Of a stretch of DNA of 64,000 nt, positions 42,675-51,696 are shown piece after piece. How positions within the stretch are numbered: position 1 is the first letter of the stretch; every line of letters begins with the position of its first letter. The DNA is taken from NCBI GenBank assembly GCA_964438705.1, contig CAYTKQ010000006.1, forward strand, positions 1 to 64,000. Direction: 5' to 3'. The notes beneath the pieces were generated by a model, which ran no database searches, was not told where the DNA came from, and saw only the letters and a list, made by a program, of their open reading frames with translations. The DNA is from Christensenella sp964438705. GTDB taxonomy: Bacteria; Bacillota; Clostridia; Christensenellales; Christensenellaceae. Made by a program: the position numbers and the translations under genes.

Positions 42675-45600
42675 CAAGTCCTCCTCCCCAGTTCCTTTCT
42701 TACTTTTGTGATGAGGTAGTCCGTTTGCGAACGCGTCATTTCTTGGGTGTTCACGGTAACATAAACATTACCGCCCGCGCCGCCAGATTTGTCGATTGCA
42801 CCCGCCAAAATGCCGGACAACTGTGCCAGCGGTATGATTGCCTCCGGGCCCCGTTCCGCTACACGCACAAGTTCAGGCTGGCTCAAGATTCCGCCGCTCG
42901 CAAAGCTCCTCACGGACGCGCCCGAAGCGGATCCGGACACCGACACATCAAACGTGAATTTTGATTTGATGTTGTTCACAATACGGTCTACCGTTTGATA
43001 TAGTTTGTCCTCCATTTGCCACATCCCGGTGACGAGCCGATTGATTATGCCGATTCCCAGCCAATAGAACGGGCCGTCCTCGCCGATCATGGAGCTCATC
43101 TTATCAACAGTTGTTTGCATTTGCGCTACCGCCTCGTTCTGCATGTCATCGCCTGCAGCAATGCCGTCGCCCCCTGCTTGCTCTGCGCCGCTTCCGACCT
43201 TGTACGTTGCGTCCTTCATCCCGGGCGCGCGCGAGTTCATCGCGCTCATATATCTATCCGCAAGGGAACCAAACATCTCGCCGCCGCCCTTACCAAATTG
43301 CGTTACGAGTTGGCTGATGATCCCCATTGATTCAGTACTGTAATCGCCGAGCGAATCAATATATGCCAGCATGCTTTGCTGGGTTGCGCTGTTGCTTTCA
43401 GACATAGCACGCTCCCTCAGGGAGGCAAGCCCATCTTCATACTCGAGCACCTTTTTTGCATTGTTATCATAGTTGTCGAGCCGTTCCTTTAGCGAAATTT
43501 GATCTTTGTAATTGATCGCGTCATTGCTGTTTGTCAGAATCTCTATCCGCTTCTTTTGCAGCTCGCTTTCCTTTTGCACCAGCTCCGACAATGATTTGTA
43601 TTGCTCTTCATTGTTGGACTTGTATGCGTCAAGCTGCGCCTGCTGTGTTTCATCAAGTACCTTGCCGCCTTCCTGTGCCCGCAAAAGGCGCAGCGCCTCT
43701 GCGTCACTCAGCGCGGTAACCGCAACCGTATTTTCCTCCACCTTGTCAGTGTTGCCGTCAAGGGCGATGCCGTTGGTTTCGGCGGCAGAGCTTAATATGT
43801 CCATATTGCCCGCTAGTCTTTTTTCCTGCTCGGACGTGTCGATCAATACATCCCGCGCGGCCCCCAACTCCTTGTTCCACGTGCCCTGCAGTGCATTGAT
43901 CAATCCTTGCGTGTCCTTTGTCTTTATGAGGTTTTCAATGCGCCTTTGCTCCTCCTTATTCATCCCTCCAATGTTTTTTTTGATCGCCTCCAGCGCCGTT
44001 GCTTCGTTCAGCTCAGCGTCCACTTTTTGGTTTATAATGTCAACGTATGCCTTGTTGTAAGCCTGCGCTCTGGCGTTTTCAATGAGCTTTTTCGTGTTCT
44101 GGGCAATCGCGGACGCATTCTCGTTGAGCAGCCCGGTTTCCTTATTGATCGTTACGGCGGTGCCTCCGACTACCGTGTTATACTCTCCTGCAGCCGCAAC
44201 GAGCCTCTTTTTTGCCGCCGCAGCTTCGATATCATTCAGCTCGCCGTTTTCAATTTGATCGTTCAGCGCCAGCATTTCGTCTGCTAACTCTTTTGTTTTG
44301 CCCGATTGAATATCAAATGTGGCGTTTGCTTCGTTGAACGCCTTCGCGGTATCGTTGATGTCCCCCGAGAGTGTGTTTGCGGTATCCTTTAGCTCCTCCA
44401 TCTCCTCAGATGCCTTCCCCAACTCAGATGCCAAACTGACCACAACGCTAATCACGGCCACAATGGCACCGATGATGGAGGCCATGCTCGCAGTGTTGAT
44501 CGATCTGATCGCGGCAACAATGTTCCCGCCCGTCTGCTGCACTGCGGCGGAAAACTTTCCAAACGCTTTTATGGCACCGCTGATGATACTGGATATTTTC
44601 CATGCGGCAAATCCTGCGGCGATGCTGAGAATCACCTTGAGAATGACCTCCCCGTGATCGACTACAAACATCGCAAAATCAGCAAACGCCTTCGCGATTT
44701 CTCCTACCGCCGCTCCCATTTTTTTTAGGTTGGCCTGCATCGCCGGTGACGCGAGTTTTTCGTTGATCGAATCCGTTATCTCCTTGAGCGCCGGAGCCAT
44801 CCCGATTGAGAACGCCCGCGTCGCCGTTTCGGTCATGGACTTCATCCTGTCGAGTGAATCTTGAAAATCATTAAGGCTATCAAGTGCATCGTCCCCAAGA
44901 ACATAACCCACGGTCTCTGCTTCCTCGCCTAACTTTCTCAATGTATCTGTCCCAGCGGAAACCAAGGGCATTATATCCTGAAACGATCTCCCAAAGAGCG
45001 CATTTGCATAGATATCGGCCTGTGTTTCGTTTCCCATTGCCCCAAGAGCATCGACAACATCATAAAAAACATCTTCCGACCTCCGCATAGAACCATCAGC
45101 ATTTTTTATCGATACCCCGATTTCCTCAAACGCGCTTGCCTGCTTGGTTGCACCAAAGTAAACCGCCCCCATTGCCTTTGTTATTTTTGCAAGCGATTTC
45201 CCGAGCGTTTCCATACTCACATCAACCAGCTCTGAAGCATACCCAAACTTCTGTAGCTGGCTCGCGCTCACATTGTACATAGCGCTCATTGTACGAATGT
45301 CATCCGCATAAGCAGCCCCCGAAAGCGCAGCGTCCTTGATCTTGCTAACAATTTGCCCTAAGGATGCGGCGGCAGCAGTGACAGCGGCAGTAACAGCGGC
45401 GAATGCCGCAACGGCCTTTCCCGAAAACGCCTTTGAATCACCAGCTGCTTTTTGCGCCTTATCGCCGATCCCGTCCGTGGCGTTTGCCGTTTCCTTGCTC
45501 TGCGCTTCGACCTGCGCGAGTTCACCTTCATACTTATCAAGGCTCTGCTCTGTGCGGATGATTTGGCGTTCCAAGTCGCGGTACTGCTCGGAGTTTTTGT

Positions 45601-45862
45601 CTACGCCGTTATCATTCATTTGCTGCTGCGCCAGTTTCAGCGTGTCCAGCTTTTTCTTTGTGTTGTCGATCTGCTGCGTAAGTATTTGCTGTTTTTGGGC
45701 AAGCAAAGATACATTGGTCGGATCGAGCTTCAACAGGTCGTTGATCTGCTTCAATTCTTTATTCAGGCTGCCCGACTGCTTGTTGACGTCCTGCAGCGCT
45801 TTTGACAACCCGGTTGTGTTTCCGCCAATCTCTACAGTGATTCCTTTTATATTCCCAGCCAT
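42674..45862 (-). CDS. tail tape measure protein
   Basis: This 1,062-residue protein has long N-terminal coiled coils (KALQDVNKQSGSLNKELKQ, IDNTKKKLDTLKLAQQQM), hydrophobic A/V-rich segments near 155-175, 405-425 and 455-475, and a helix-rich end. The phrase TVEIGGNTTGLSKAL at the start is common in tape measures of Bacillota siphoviruses. It sets tail length and leaves through the tube at infection. At ~1.5 A per residue the tail would be about 150-160 nm. Confidence 0.88.
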   Translation of the reverse strand: MAGNIKGITVEIGGNTTGLSKALQDVNKQSGSLNKELKQINDLLKLDPTNVSLLAQKQQILTQQIDNTKKKLDTLKLAQQQMNDNGVDKNSEQYRDLERQIIRTEQSLDKYEGELAQVEAQSKETANATDGIGDKAQKAAGDSKAFSGKAVAAFAAVTAAVTAAAASLGQIVSKIKDAALSGAAYADDIRTMSAMYNVSASQLQKFGYASELVDVSMETLGKSLAKITKAMGAVYFGATKQASAFEEIGVSIKNADGSMRRSEDVFYDVVDALGAMGNETQADIYANALFGRSFQDIMPLVSAGTDTLRKLGEEAETVGYVLGDDALDSLNDFQDSLDRMKSMTETATRAFSIGMAPALKEITDSINEKLASPAMQANLKKMGAAVGEIAKAFADFAMFVVDHGEVILKVILSIAAGFAAWKISSIISGAIKAFGKFSAAVQQTGGNIVAAIRSINTASMASIIGAIVAVISVVVSLASELGKASEEMEELKDTANTLSGDINDTAKAFNEANATFDIQSGKTKELADEMLALNDQIENGELNDIEAAAAKKRLVAAAGEYNTVVGGTAVTINKETGLLNENASAIAQNTKKLIENARAQAYNKAYVDIINQKVDAELNEATALEAIKKNIGGMNKEEQRRIENLIKTKDTQGLINALQGTWNKELGAARDVLIDTSEQEKRLAGNMDILSSAAETNGIALDGNTDKVEENTVAVTALSDAEALRLLRAQEGGKVLDETQQAQLDAYKSNNEEQYKSLSELVQKESELQKKRIEILTNSNDAINYKDQISLKERLDNYDNNAKKVLEYEDGLASLRERAMSESNSATQQSMLAYIDSLGDYSTESMGIISQLVTQFGKGGGEMFGSLADRYMSAMNSRAPGMKDATYKVGSGAEQAGGDGIAAGDDMQNEAVAQMQTTVDKMSSMIGEDGPFYWLGIGIINRLVTGMWQMEDKLYQTVDRIVNNIKSKFTFDVSVSGSASGASVRSFASGGILSQPELVRVAERGPEAIIPLAQLSGILAGAIDKSGGAGGNVYVTVNTQEMTRSQTDYLITKVRKELGRRT

Positions 45863-45879
45863 ATCATTTCACCTATCAT

Positions 45880-46430
45880 TTAAAATCCTGTCCACCTGTC
45901 AATATCCGCTTGCGTGGCGATATACACCCTGTCTTTGTCCGGTATGCCCTCGCTTACAATGTCCACGAGTGCCCCGGTGGATAGTTCGTTCAAATCAGCG
46001 ACGGAGAACCCATGCGTTTTAGCGGCATAGATCATGCCTTGCGCTGTGGGCTTTCCGCCGCTTTTGCGTTTTTTATTTTTGTGGTGGGTTCGCACGATTC
46101 CGCCCAAAACAAAAAGGCTTCCATGATGACGTCCATCCCCGGCATAGCGTCCAGCGAATCCAGCCACGCAGTAAAGCCCAGCATGGAATCATCCGCGCAC
46201 TTGGCCATCGCCCATATGAACTGCAGACAATCAAGCGATTTTAAGCGTTTGTAGATCGCTTCTGCCTGCCCCAATTCATCCTCGCACTTTGCCGCCTCCG
46301 CCTGTGCTCCAAAAAACGAAGATTGCAGCTCGAACACGTCTTTCTTGAAATAATCCAGACACACGAGCGCAACCTTGGCAGATGCTTTCAGCCGTATCTT
46401 CTGACTTCCGATCTCAATTGTTTTTTCCAT
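45880..46430 (-). CDS. tail assembly chaperone gpGT, made by -1 frameshift
   Basis: Translation starts with the gpG frame at 46,430, slips back one base at A-AAA-AAC (46,074-46,068) and goes on in the second frame to 45,880, giving about 183 residues. The added 62-residue T part begins RKSGGKPTAQGMIYAAKTHGF-like and ends in DIDRWTGF. This G/GT arrangement is the rule for long-tailed phages; the GT form recruits tail tube subunits to the tape measure. The T frame alone has no good start site, which supports the frameshift. Confidence 0.8.
46032..46430 (-). CDS. tail assembly chaperone gpG
   Basis: This 132-residue protein is the product without the frameshift. The helical body (ALVCLDYFKKDVFELQSSF, CEDELGQAEAIYKRLKSL) precedes the slippery site, and the tail KAAESPQRKA lies after it. 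It stands between tail tube and tape measure genes, the standard place for tail chaperones. Confidence 0.75.
   Translation of the reverse strand: MEKTIEIGSQKIRLKASAKVALVCLDYFKKDVFELQSSFFGAQAEAAKCEDELGQAEAIYKRLKSLDCLQFIWAMAKCADDSMLGFTAWLDSLDAMPGMDVIMEAFLFWAESCEPTTKIKNAKAAESPQRKA
46068..46074 (-). promoter_or_regulatory. slippery heptamer A-AAA-AAC
   Basis: In the gpG frame the codons ATA AAA AAC give A AAA AAC, a canonical X-XXY-YYZ heptamer. The downstream frame overlaps it at -1 and stays open to 45,880. No further stimulator was worked out. Confidence 0.8.
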
Positions 46431-46502
46431 TACACCCTCGATTCTCTATTGCTTGGGCGGTACAATGCGCCGCCCACCGCATATTTTTTGCCCGTTCGCG
46501 CG

Positions 46503-47078
46503 TCAGGCGCCGGGCGTGCCCGTCGGAACATATACGCTCGTGAACCAACTGTCATACAATGCCGCCGCCGTTTCCTCGGTCGTTGCCGCCTTGATGTTGC
46601 CGTTGTCCGGCATTGCCGATGCCGTCATGTTGAGCGTGGTTGTCTGCGGCTCTACGGTTTCGCCCGTAGTTGCATGGGTTTCATTGCCGCGTTCGAACTT
46701 GACGCGATACAGCAGGTTTCTGACCGCCTTTTCGTCGCCCTCGATCTGATACATCATGGCGACCTCTTTTGACTGCGCCGCGTTGTTTTCGATCAAAACC
46801 TTGTCGGTGCCCAGCGTGTCGCCCAAAACATCCGTTCTGAACTTCTTGTCAAATATCGCCATCTCGAGCGTGCCCGTATATCCCGCATTGCTCGCCGCCG
46901 TAAAGAATGCAATGTTGTCCGCATAAAACGGCGTGGAGCTTCCGGCGATGTCAAGCGTCATGTTCACCGCGCCCGGCTGCTTCCACGGTGTCCCGAATGT
47001 GATCTCTCCCGTTTCTGCATCCGTTATCAGCAATGCAAAATGCACGTTACTGAGTCCAAACTCTACTTTGTTAGCCAT
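46503..47078 (-). CDS. major tail protein, phi13 type
   Basis: This 191-residue protein matches the phi13-family tail tube: VEFGLSNVHFALLIT at the start, FGTPWKQPGAVNMTLDIAGS, then FFTAASNAGYTGTLEMA and MYQIEGDEKAVRNLLYRV. It would polymerise around the tape measure to form the tail tube. Confidence 0.85.
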   Translation of the reverse strand: MANKVEFGLSNVHFALLITDAETGEITFGTPWKQPGAVNMTLDIAGSSTPFYADNIAFFTAASNAGYTGTLEMAIFDKKFRTDVLGDTLGTDKVLIENNAAQSKEVAMMYQIEGDEKAVRNLLYRVKFERGNETHATTGETVEPQTTTLNMTASAMPDNGNIKAATTEETAAALYDSWFTSVYVPTGTPGA

Positions 47079-47394
47079 TTGCTACCTCCTCAAATTCGTA
47101 GATAATAGAAAAAGTGCCATCGTTTTCAATGACACTCTCGCTTGATTTCTGCCACGGTATCCCGTAGCTGTTTAATATATTCTTCAACTTTCGTTCTAAC
47201 TTCTCGTCCTTTTTGGTTGTGACGAGCTCCACATCGTAATGCGCGATCTCGGCGTTTACCGCATTGTCCGCAAAAGCGTTATTGCTGTACGCTTCACGAT
47301 ACGATATATATGGCGGCGGCTTGTTGATCACGAACCCATAGCCCACATATACGCCCACCTCATCGAGCATTGACTTGATTTGCGAAAGCGTCAT
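47071..47394 (-). CDS. tail terminator-like protein
   Basis: This 107-residue protein has the mixed alpha/beta pattern of tail completion proteins (LSQIKSMLDEVGVYVGYGF, VELVTTKKDEKLERKLKNIL). Position directly before the tail tube gene supports it. It overlaps both neighbours. Confidence 0.65.
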   Translation of the reverse strand: MTLSQIKSMLDEVGVYVGYGFVINKPPPYISYREAYSNNAFADNAVNAEIAHYDVELVTTKKDEKLERKLKNILNSYGIPWQKSSESVIENDGTFSIIYEFEEVANG

Positions 47395-47765
47395 CTCTTC
47401 ACCGCCTTTTCAATCAGCTTTTCAAATTTTTCGATTGCCTCCTGTTCTGCCGGTCGTATGTGCGGCCTTGCGGACGCGGGCTTCGGCCCGGCGTGGCCAT
47501 ACTCCAATATATGCGACAGTTGCGGTTTGGCTTTGTTGTGTATCACAACTCTTCGCTCAAACGGACTATCGAACACAGTTTTTGCGATCCATCCGCGCGC
47601 ATACTTCCCGGAACGTCGCGGGCTTGCCGCTGCAATCTTCCTGGCTGATTCATCTGCAACCGTTTTTGCCGCCTCCTTTATCGCCTCCGTCACATCCTTT
47701 GAATACGATTCAAGCATGTTGCTGATTTCGTTTGAAAGCTGATCAGCAGCAACAGGTTTAGCCAT
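47391..47765 (-). CDS. HK97 gp10-like tail/neck protein
   Basis: This 124-residue protein starts at the ATG at 47,765. The helical first half (TEAIKEAAKTVADESARKIAA) followed by RRSGKYARGWIAK and ILEYGHAGPKPASARPHIRPAEQ is the signature of the HK97 gp10 family, which makes up part of the neck. It overlaps the closure protein by 8 bp. Confidence 0.8.
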   Translation of the reverse strand: MAKPVAADQLSNEISNMLESYSKDVTEAIKEAAKTVADESARKIAAASPRRSGKYARGWIAKTVFDSPFERRVVIHNKAKPQLSHILEYGHAGPKPASARPHIRPAEQEAIEKFEKLIEKAVKR

Positions 47766-48069
47766 CCCGCACCTTCCTTTCGCAAATAAGCTCCATGCGC
47801 TCATGGTTGTTTTTGGAGCTGCGAATCACGGAATACCGCACGCCGTCAAACTCGACCAAGGTTTCCCCGTCGTAATCGTATGGGTATACCTCGAAAACAA
47901 TCTCCGGCTGCATATCGGTTTGCGCGCTGCCCCAAAACTCCGCGCGCGTGACGCTTTTCACGCCGCACAGCACGGTTGCTGCCGTCTCTGACATGATCGG
48001 GTTCCCGATCTCGTCGGTGGCGTCAGATTGTACTTTTATGAGCGTCAGTTCGTCGTTAAAGTCAGCCAT
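47758..48069 (-). CDS. phage head-tail adaptor (head closure)
   Basis: This 103-residue beta-rich protein (ELTLIKVQSDATDEIGNPI, VTRAEFWGSAQTDMQPEIVFEV, FDGVRYSVIRSS) fits the SPP1 gp16 / HK97 gp9 head-tail joining group. It sits between connector and gp10-like genes with overlaps at both ends. Confidence 0.75.
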   Translation of the reverse strand: MADFNDELTLIKVQSDATDEIGNPIMSETAATVLCGVKSVTRAEFWGSAQTDMQPEIVFEVYPYDYDGETLVEFDGVRYSVIRSSKNNHERMELICERKVRDG

Positions 48070-48352
48070 TTTTCAAATACCCGCTGCTCTTTCTGATGCA
48101 GTCCTGCTGATAGACAAACCCTTGAAAAAATAAATTAGACATCTTTTCATCATCCGTGTTTTTCCACTGGCAGTATGCCTTTATGGCGGAGCGTATCAAG
48201 AGATCATTCTCATCGTTCGCCTTATCCGCCGATACGCCCGCCCGCACCAGCTCGGCCTTTGCTTCCTCTATCATGTCCTTGATTTGCTCGTCTTTCAGCG
48301 AGGTTCGGTAGATATTCAGCCGCGTTTTTACGGCTTCAAATAGTGTCTGCAT
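48062..48352 (-). CDS. head-tail connector
   Basis: This 96-residue helical protein (LFEAVKTRLNIYRTSLKDEQI, SAIKAYCQWKN) resembles Gp6/Gp15-type connectors binding the portal. It overlaps the closure gene by 8 bp. Confidence 0.7.
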   Translation of the reverse strand: MQTLFEAVKTRLNIYRTSLKDEQIKDMIEEAKAELVRAGVSADKANDENDLLIRSAIKAYCQWKNTDDEKMSNLFFQGFVYQQDCIRKSSGYLKNG

Positions 48353-48572
48353 CCTCCGTTCCCTCCGCTTTTTTCTTCGGCGGCTTGCCCTGCGTCTCCG
48401 TATGCTCGATCAGCTTTTTCCCCAGCAAATTATTGCCGGACTTTTCGCCGCTCAGCAAAGCGTTGACCCTCTCCGCAGAAGGGTTAAGGCCCTTGCGGGG
48501 GTATTTGTCCCCCGCTTTATACAGCCTTTTTCCGTCCTGCATGTCCAAAAAATCCATCAAAACCTTATACAT
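48336..48572 (-). CDS. small protein between coat and connector genes
   Basis: This 78-residue protein has YKVLMDFLDMQDGKRLYKAGD and RVNALLSGEKSGNNLLGKKLI followed by a Lys/Glu-rich tail. Small basic proteins of this form are common after HK97-type coat genes in Bacillota phages. The function is unknown; it may be a head decoration or neck factor. Confidence 0.6.
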   Translation of the reverse strand: MYKVLMDFLDMQDGKRLYKAGDKYPRKGLNPSAERVNALLSGEKSGNNLLGKKLIEHTETQGKPPKKKAEGTEDADTI

Positions 48573-48586
48573 TCCCTGCCTCCTGC

Positions 48587-49795
48587 TTATGCACCTGCGG
48601 TGCCTTTTTTGAGCGTCACAAGAGAGTTCACATCAACCACCTTGCCGTCAACGGACATGACAGCCTTTGTCAAAAGATCCTCCGTATCCCAGTCCTGCTT
48701 CCGCTGAATGCCCATGTCGTAAACGGTGTTCAGCACATAATCCCCAAAGCGGAACAGGAACGCAAACACGTCCCCGGTCACCGCCGCATCAAAGCTGGGT
48801 AGGTAATCGCCGCACAGCACAACGGGCCGACCAAGCAGCGTCCTTTCCGGCGCGCCCGCAATGCCATAGTTCACGCGCGCAATGGGCTGCCCGGTCGTGT
48901 CCTCCATGCCGATAAAGCTCATGAAGGTCTTTTTTGTCATGCACCATACCGCGCCGCCCTCGTAGGCCTGCGGCAATGCGGCTTCCGCGTGTACAAGCGT
49001 AGCGTAATCAAGCGCGCTTACTTCAACGGTCTGCCCCGCTGCGGGAGTCTCGGCAAGGATTCCCCTATTGCTCGCCGTGCCCGCGTCTTCGGAAACGATC
49101 TTCTGCTCAATCGCCTTAACCATCGACTCGGCCACCTGACGCACGAAGGACGTTTCAAACGCAGAGATTGCCATCGTTCCCGATTCCATCGACATGGAAA
49201 TCTCGCACCGCAGCTTATGGTTCGTGAACGTGATCACTCCGGTCGTTTTTTTCTGTCGGTCGCTGCCCGCGCCCTCTGCTACCCACGTAGCAACGGGTCG
49301 AACGGTGGAAGTAGGAATATTTACGCCGCCCGCGTAGCTTGTCCGGGTGACCAGCGGAAGGATCATGCCGATGCTTTCCATCGTCTCAACGATCTTGTCA
49401 ACGAGAACCGTCGGGATCGCCGTAGAGATGTCCGTTGTTAGCGTGTTTTCGTCCGCATTGCGAAATCTTGACGGCATAGGCGTTCCCCTCAGCACATTGT
49501 TCATGAACGCCTTGCGGTAGTCCCGCGAGTTGGTTACCTCATCCATGTCGATTTCCGCCCCCGGTGCGGCGACTGCGCCTTGCAATCCGCGCGCTTCAAA
49601 TTGCGCGCCTACGTGCGGCGTTTCGGACAGCGCCGAAAGCGTTTCCTGCGCCTTTGCTTCCAGATTGTACTGTTTGTCGAGCGCTTTCACTTCTTCCTGC
49701 TTCGCTGCGCTCGCTTCCACGTCGCCGTCGTTCAGTTTGTCCTGCGCTTCATCCAAAAGCGCAGCACGATTTTTCAAATACTCTTCTCTCGTCAT
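48587..49795 (-). CDS. major capsid protein, HK97 family
   Basis: This 402-residue protein has an N-terminal delta domain coiled coil (TREEYLKNRAALLDEAQDKL to about 80), removed by the protease at 49,792. The HK97 fold follows (NVLRGTPMPSRF, TSYAGGVNIPTSTVRP, RGILAETPAAGQ, LLGRPVVLCGDYLPSF). It has clear coat features and lies in the usual protease-coat order. Confidence 0.88.
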   Translation of the reverse strand: MTREEYLKNRAALLDEAQDKLNDGDVEASAAKQEEVKALDKQYNLEAKAQETLSALSETPHVGAQFEARGLQGAVAAPGAEIDMDEVTNSRDYRKAFMNNVLRGTPMPSRFRNADENTLTTDISTAIPTVLVDKIVETMESIGMILPLVTRTSYAGGVNIPTSTVRPVATWVAEGAGSDRQKKTTGVITFTNHKLRCEISMSMESGTMAISAFETSFVRQVAESMVKAIEQKIVSEDAGTASNRGILAETPAAGQTVEVSALDYATLVHAEAALPQAYEGGAVWCMTKKTFMSFIGMEDTTGQPIARVNYGIAGAPERTLLGRPVVLCGDYLPSFDAAVTGDVFAFLFRFGDYVLNTVYDMGIQRKQDWDTEDLLTKAVMSVDGKVVDVNSLVTLKKGTAGA

Positions 49796-50496
49796 TCTTT
49801 GATTCCTCCAATTTTTAATAGGTTGATTTGCGCTTGTAGTTTTTCGCGCATATAAAAATCCGACCGTTTGGCCGGATCGTTCACGTTCTTTTGTTCGGGC
49901 AGGAGTGCCCTTACCTTTTCAATCATGGCCTTTGGTATCAGCGACGACCCGGCAGCGGCCAATTGCGCCCGCCCGGCTCCCGTGACAATGCTGTCCACGA
50001 TGCCGAAGTTCACCGCCTCGTCGCTGGACATCCACGTCTCACGATCCATTGCCTTTAAAATCTCGGCGCGCGTTTTCCCGGTTTTTAGCTGATATGCCAA
50101 TGCAACGGAATCATTGGCCTGTTTCAGCATTTCGGAAGCGCTGTCCATTTCATGATAATCACCGTCAACGCCATACAAAGAAACGTTGTGTATCATGACC
50201 ATGCCCACGGGCGTGATGTCGCTTTTCCCTGCGCACATAATGACGCTCGCCGCGCTCCCGGCAAGCCCGACAACGTGAATGATTACCGCGCCTTTGTATT
50301 CCCGCAGCGCCGCATATATCTCAGCTCCCGCGAATACATCGCCGCCGCCCGAATTGATGTATATATCAACCGGTTTTCCTTCGGCTTGATCCAGCTTATC
50401 CAATACGTCTTTCGGGCACACGGAATCCATCTCAAACCATTCATAGATCCATTTGTCATCATTTGGCACGATCACGCCTTTTATATCAATCCTCAT
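49792..50496 (-). CDS. ClpP-like prohead protease
   Basis: This 234-residue protein has the ClpP fold: INSGGGDVFAGAEIYAAL near 47, nucleophile S84 in AGSAASVIM and H103 in MVMIHN. It would remove the delta domain of the coat and other inner proteins during head maturation. It overlaps the coat and portal genes by 4 bp. Confidence 0.9.
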   Translation of the reverse strand: MRIDIKGVIVPNDDKWIYEWFEMDSVCPKDVLDKLDQAEGKPVDIYINSGGGDVFAGAEIYAALREYKGAVIIHVVGLAGSAASVIMCAGKSDITPVGMVMIHNVSLYGVDGDYHEMDSASEMLKQANDSVALAYQLKTGKTRAEILKAMDRETWMSSDEAVNFGIVDSIVTGAGRAQLAAAGSSLIPKAMIEKVRALLPEQKNVNDPAKRSDFYMREKLQAQINLLKIGGIKE

Positions 50497-51689
50497 TTTT
50501 CCTCACCTCCGCCCGGCATGTTGTCCGTGTTGGTATACTCCTTGCGTATCACTCGCACGTCCCCGCCCTCAACCGGCTGCATGGTGAGTATCTCTCTGTA
50601 CTCATTCAAGGTCATAAGCCCCCGATCAACCAATGCGCTCATTTGTAGCTTTGTCTGCGTGCTCGCATACAACAAGCGGTTGCTTTCATAAATCACTTCA
50701 TTCTTGAAGCTGCGTTCGTGTTCCGTGAAGCACGCATTTGTTGTGGCCTGTGACAGCGCAATCAAAAACGGCTCAATCGAGCCCTCATAGTACGCCGTCC
50801 ACTGTGCGTCCGTGTAATCGTTCATCAATATGCTATCGTTTTGCCCGAAAAACCGCATGATGCGCTTCTCATATCCTTGCGTAACCGCTGAATTTACCAT
50901 CTTTGGATCAATATTCAGCGGCGCAAACTCAAATGTGCTGTCAAGCGCGGCGATCCCACTTGTCCCACCGCTCGACACATAGGCCGAAACAAACCTATCT
51001 CGCGCAGCCTTCGTATCTTTTTCATCAATCATGCCCTTTGTGGTTTTCAGTATCCCCCGTATGCTGGACGATAGCTTGACTGCATTTTTCGTTGCACTGT
51101 CTGAAATGTTTATCATTTCCAGCGAATGATACACGGCGCTGTTTTTCATGCCTGTAAAATCCGACTTCATCAATCCACGGTACATGACGATCAAATCACT
51201 GAGCGGAAACCGATATTGCTTACCACCCCAGTAAACTTCAAACCCCGTGCAAAACCTCATATCGTTTGGGTTCACAAGTGCGGTCGCGCTGTCATAAAAA
51301 ATGGGGTAGAACCCAACCGGCCACCCGTCCGCGCCCCGGTCAACGAATATAAGTGCCATGCCCTTTTCGTCGCACAATGCCCGCACATCGTAGAGATAGT
51401 TATACCCCGTCATTTGCGGGTTCGGGTTTTGGTTCAATATCCGCTCCAATCGCTGATTCCATGCGTCTTTGACAATTCCGCTGTCGGTCAAGCGCGTCAC
51501 GCGCGCCCGCGCCTTTGCAGTGTGCCGCGCGTTCGTGCTGATGCATGCCTGCACGAGGTCGTTTTCCATAAACCCGCTCGTCATGTCAAAGGCCCCGTAC
51601 TGTGCCGCGAACACCTCTCCGGTCGGCGTTTCGTTGTATTCATTCTTGAACGCGACGATCCCGCGTTTCAGCCTGCTCATTATTCCCAT
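50493..51689 (-). CDS. portal protein, HK97 type
   Basis: This 398-residue protein has GLM-type portal features: YLYDVRALCDEKGMALIFVD, FYPIFYDSATALVNP, VMYRGLMKSDFTGMKNS and the end GLMTLNEYREILTMQPVEGG, typical of HK97-family portals. It forms the ring at the head vertex. Confidence 0.88.
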   Translation of the reverse strand: MGIMSRLKRGIVAFKNEYNETPTGEVFAAQYGAFDMTSGFMENDLVQACISTNARHTAKARARVTRLTDSGIVKDAWNQRLERILNQNPNPQMTGYNYLYDVRALCDEKGMALIFVDRGADGWPVGFYPIFYDSATALVNPNDMRFCTGFEVYWGGKQYRFPLSDLIVMYRGLMKSDFTGMKNSAVYHSLEMINISDSATKNAVKLSSSIRGILKTTKGMIDEKDTKAARDRFVSAYVSSGGTSGIAALDSTFEFAPLNIDPKMVNSAVTQGYEKRIMRFFGQNDSILMNDYTDAQWTAYYEGSIEPFLIALSQATTNACFTEHERSFKNEVIYESNRLLYASTQTKLQMSALVDRGLMTLNEYREILTMQPVEGGDVRVIRKEYTNTDNMPGGGEEK

Positions 51690-51696
51690 ACTGACC

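Noticed and set aside
46081..46167. Independent start for the second tail chaperone frame
   Set aside because: No ribosome site; the frame is explained by -1 slippage at 46,074-46,068.
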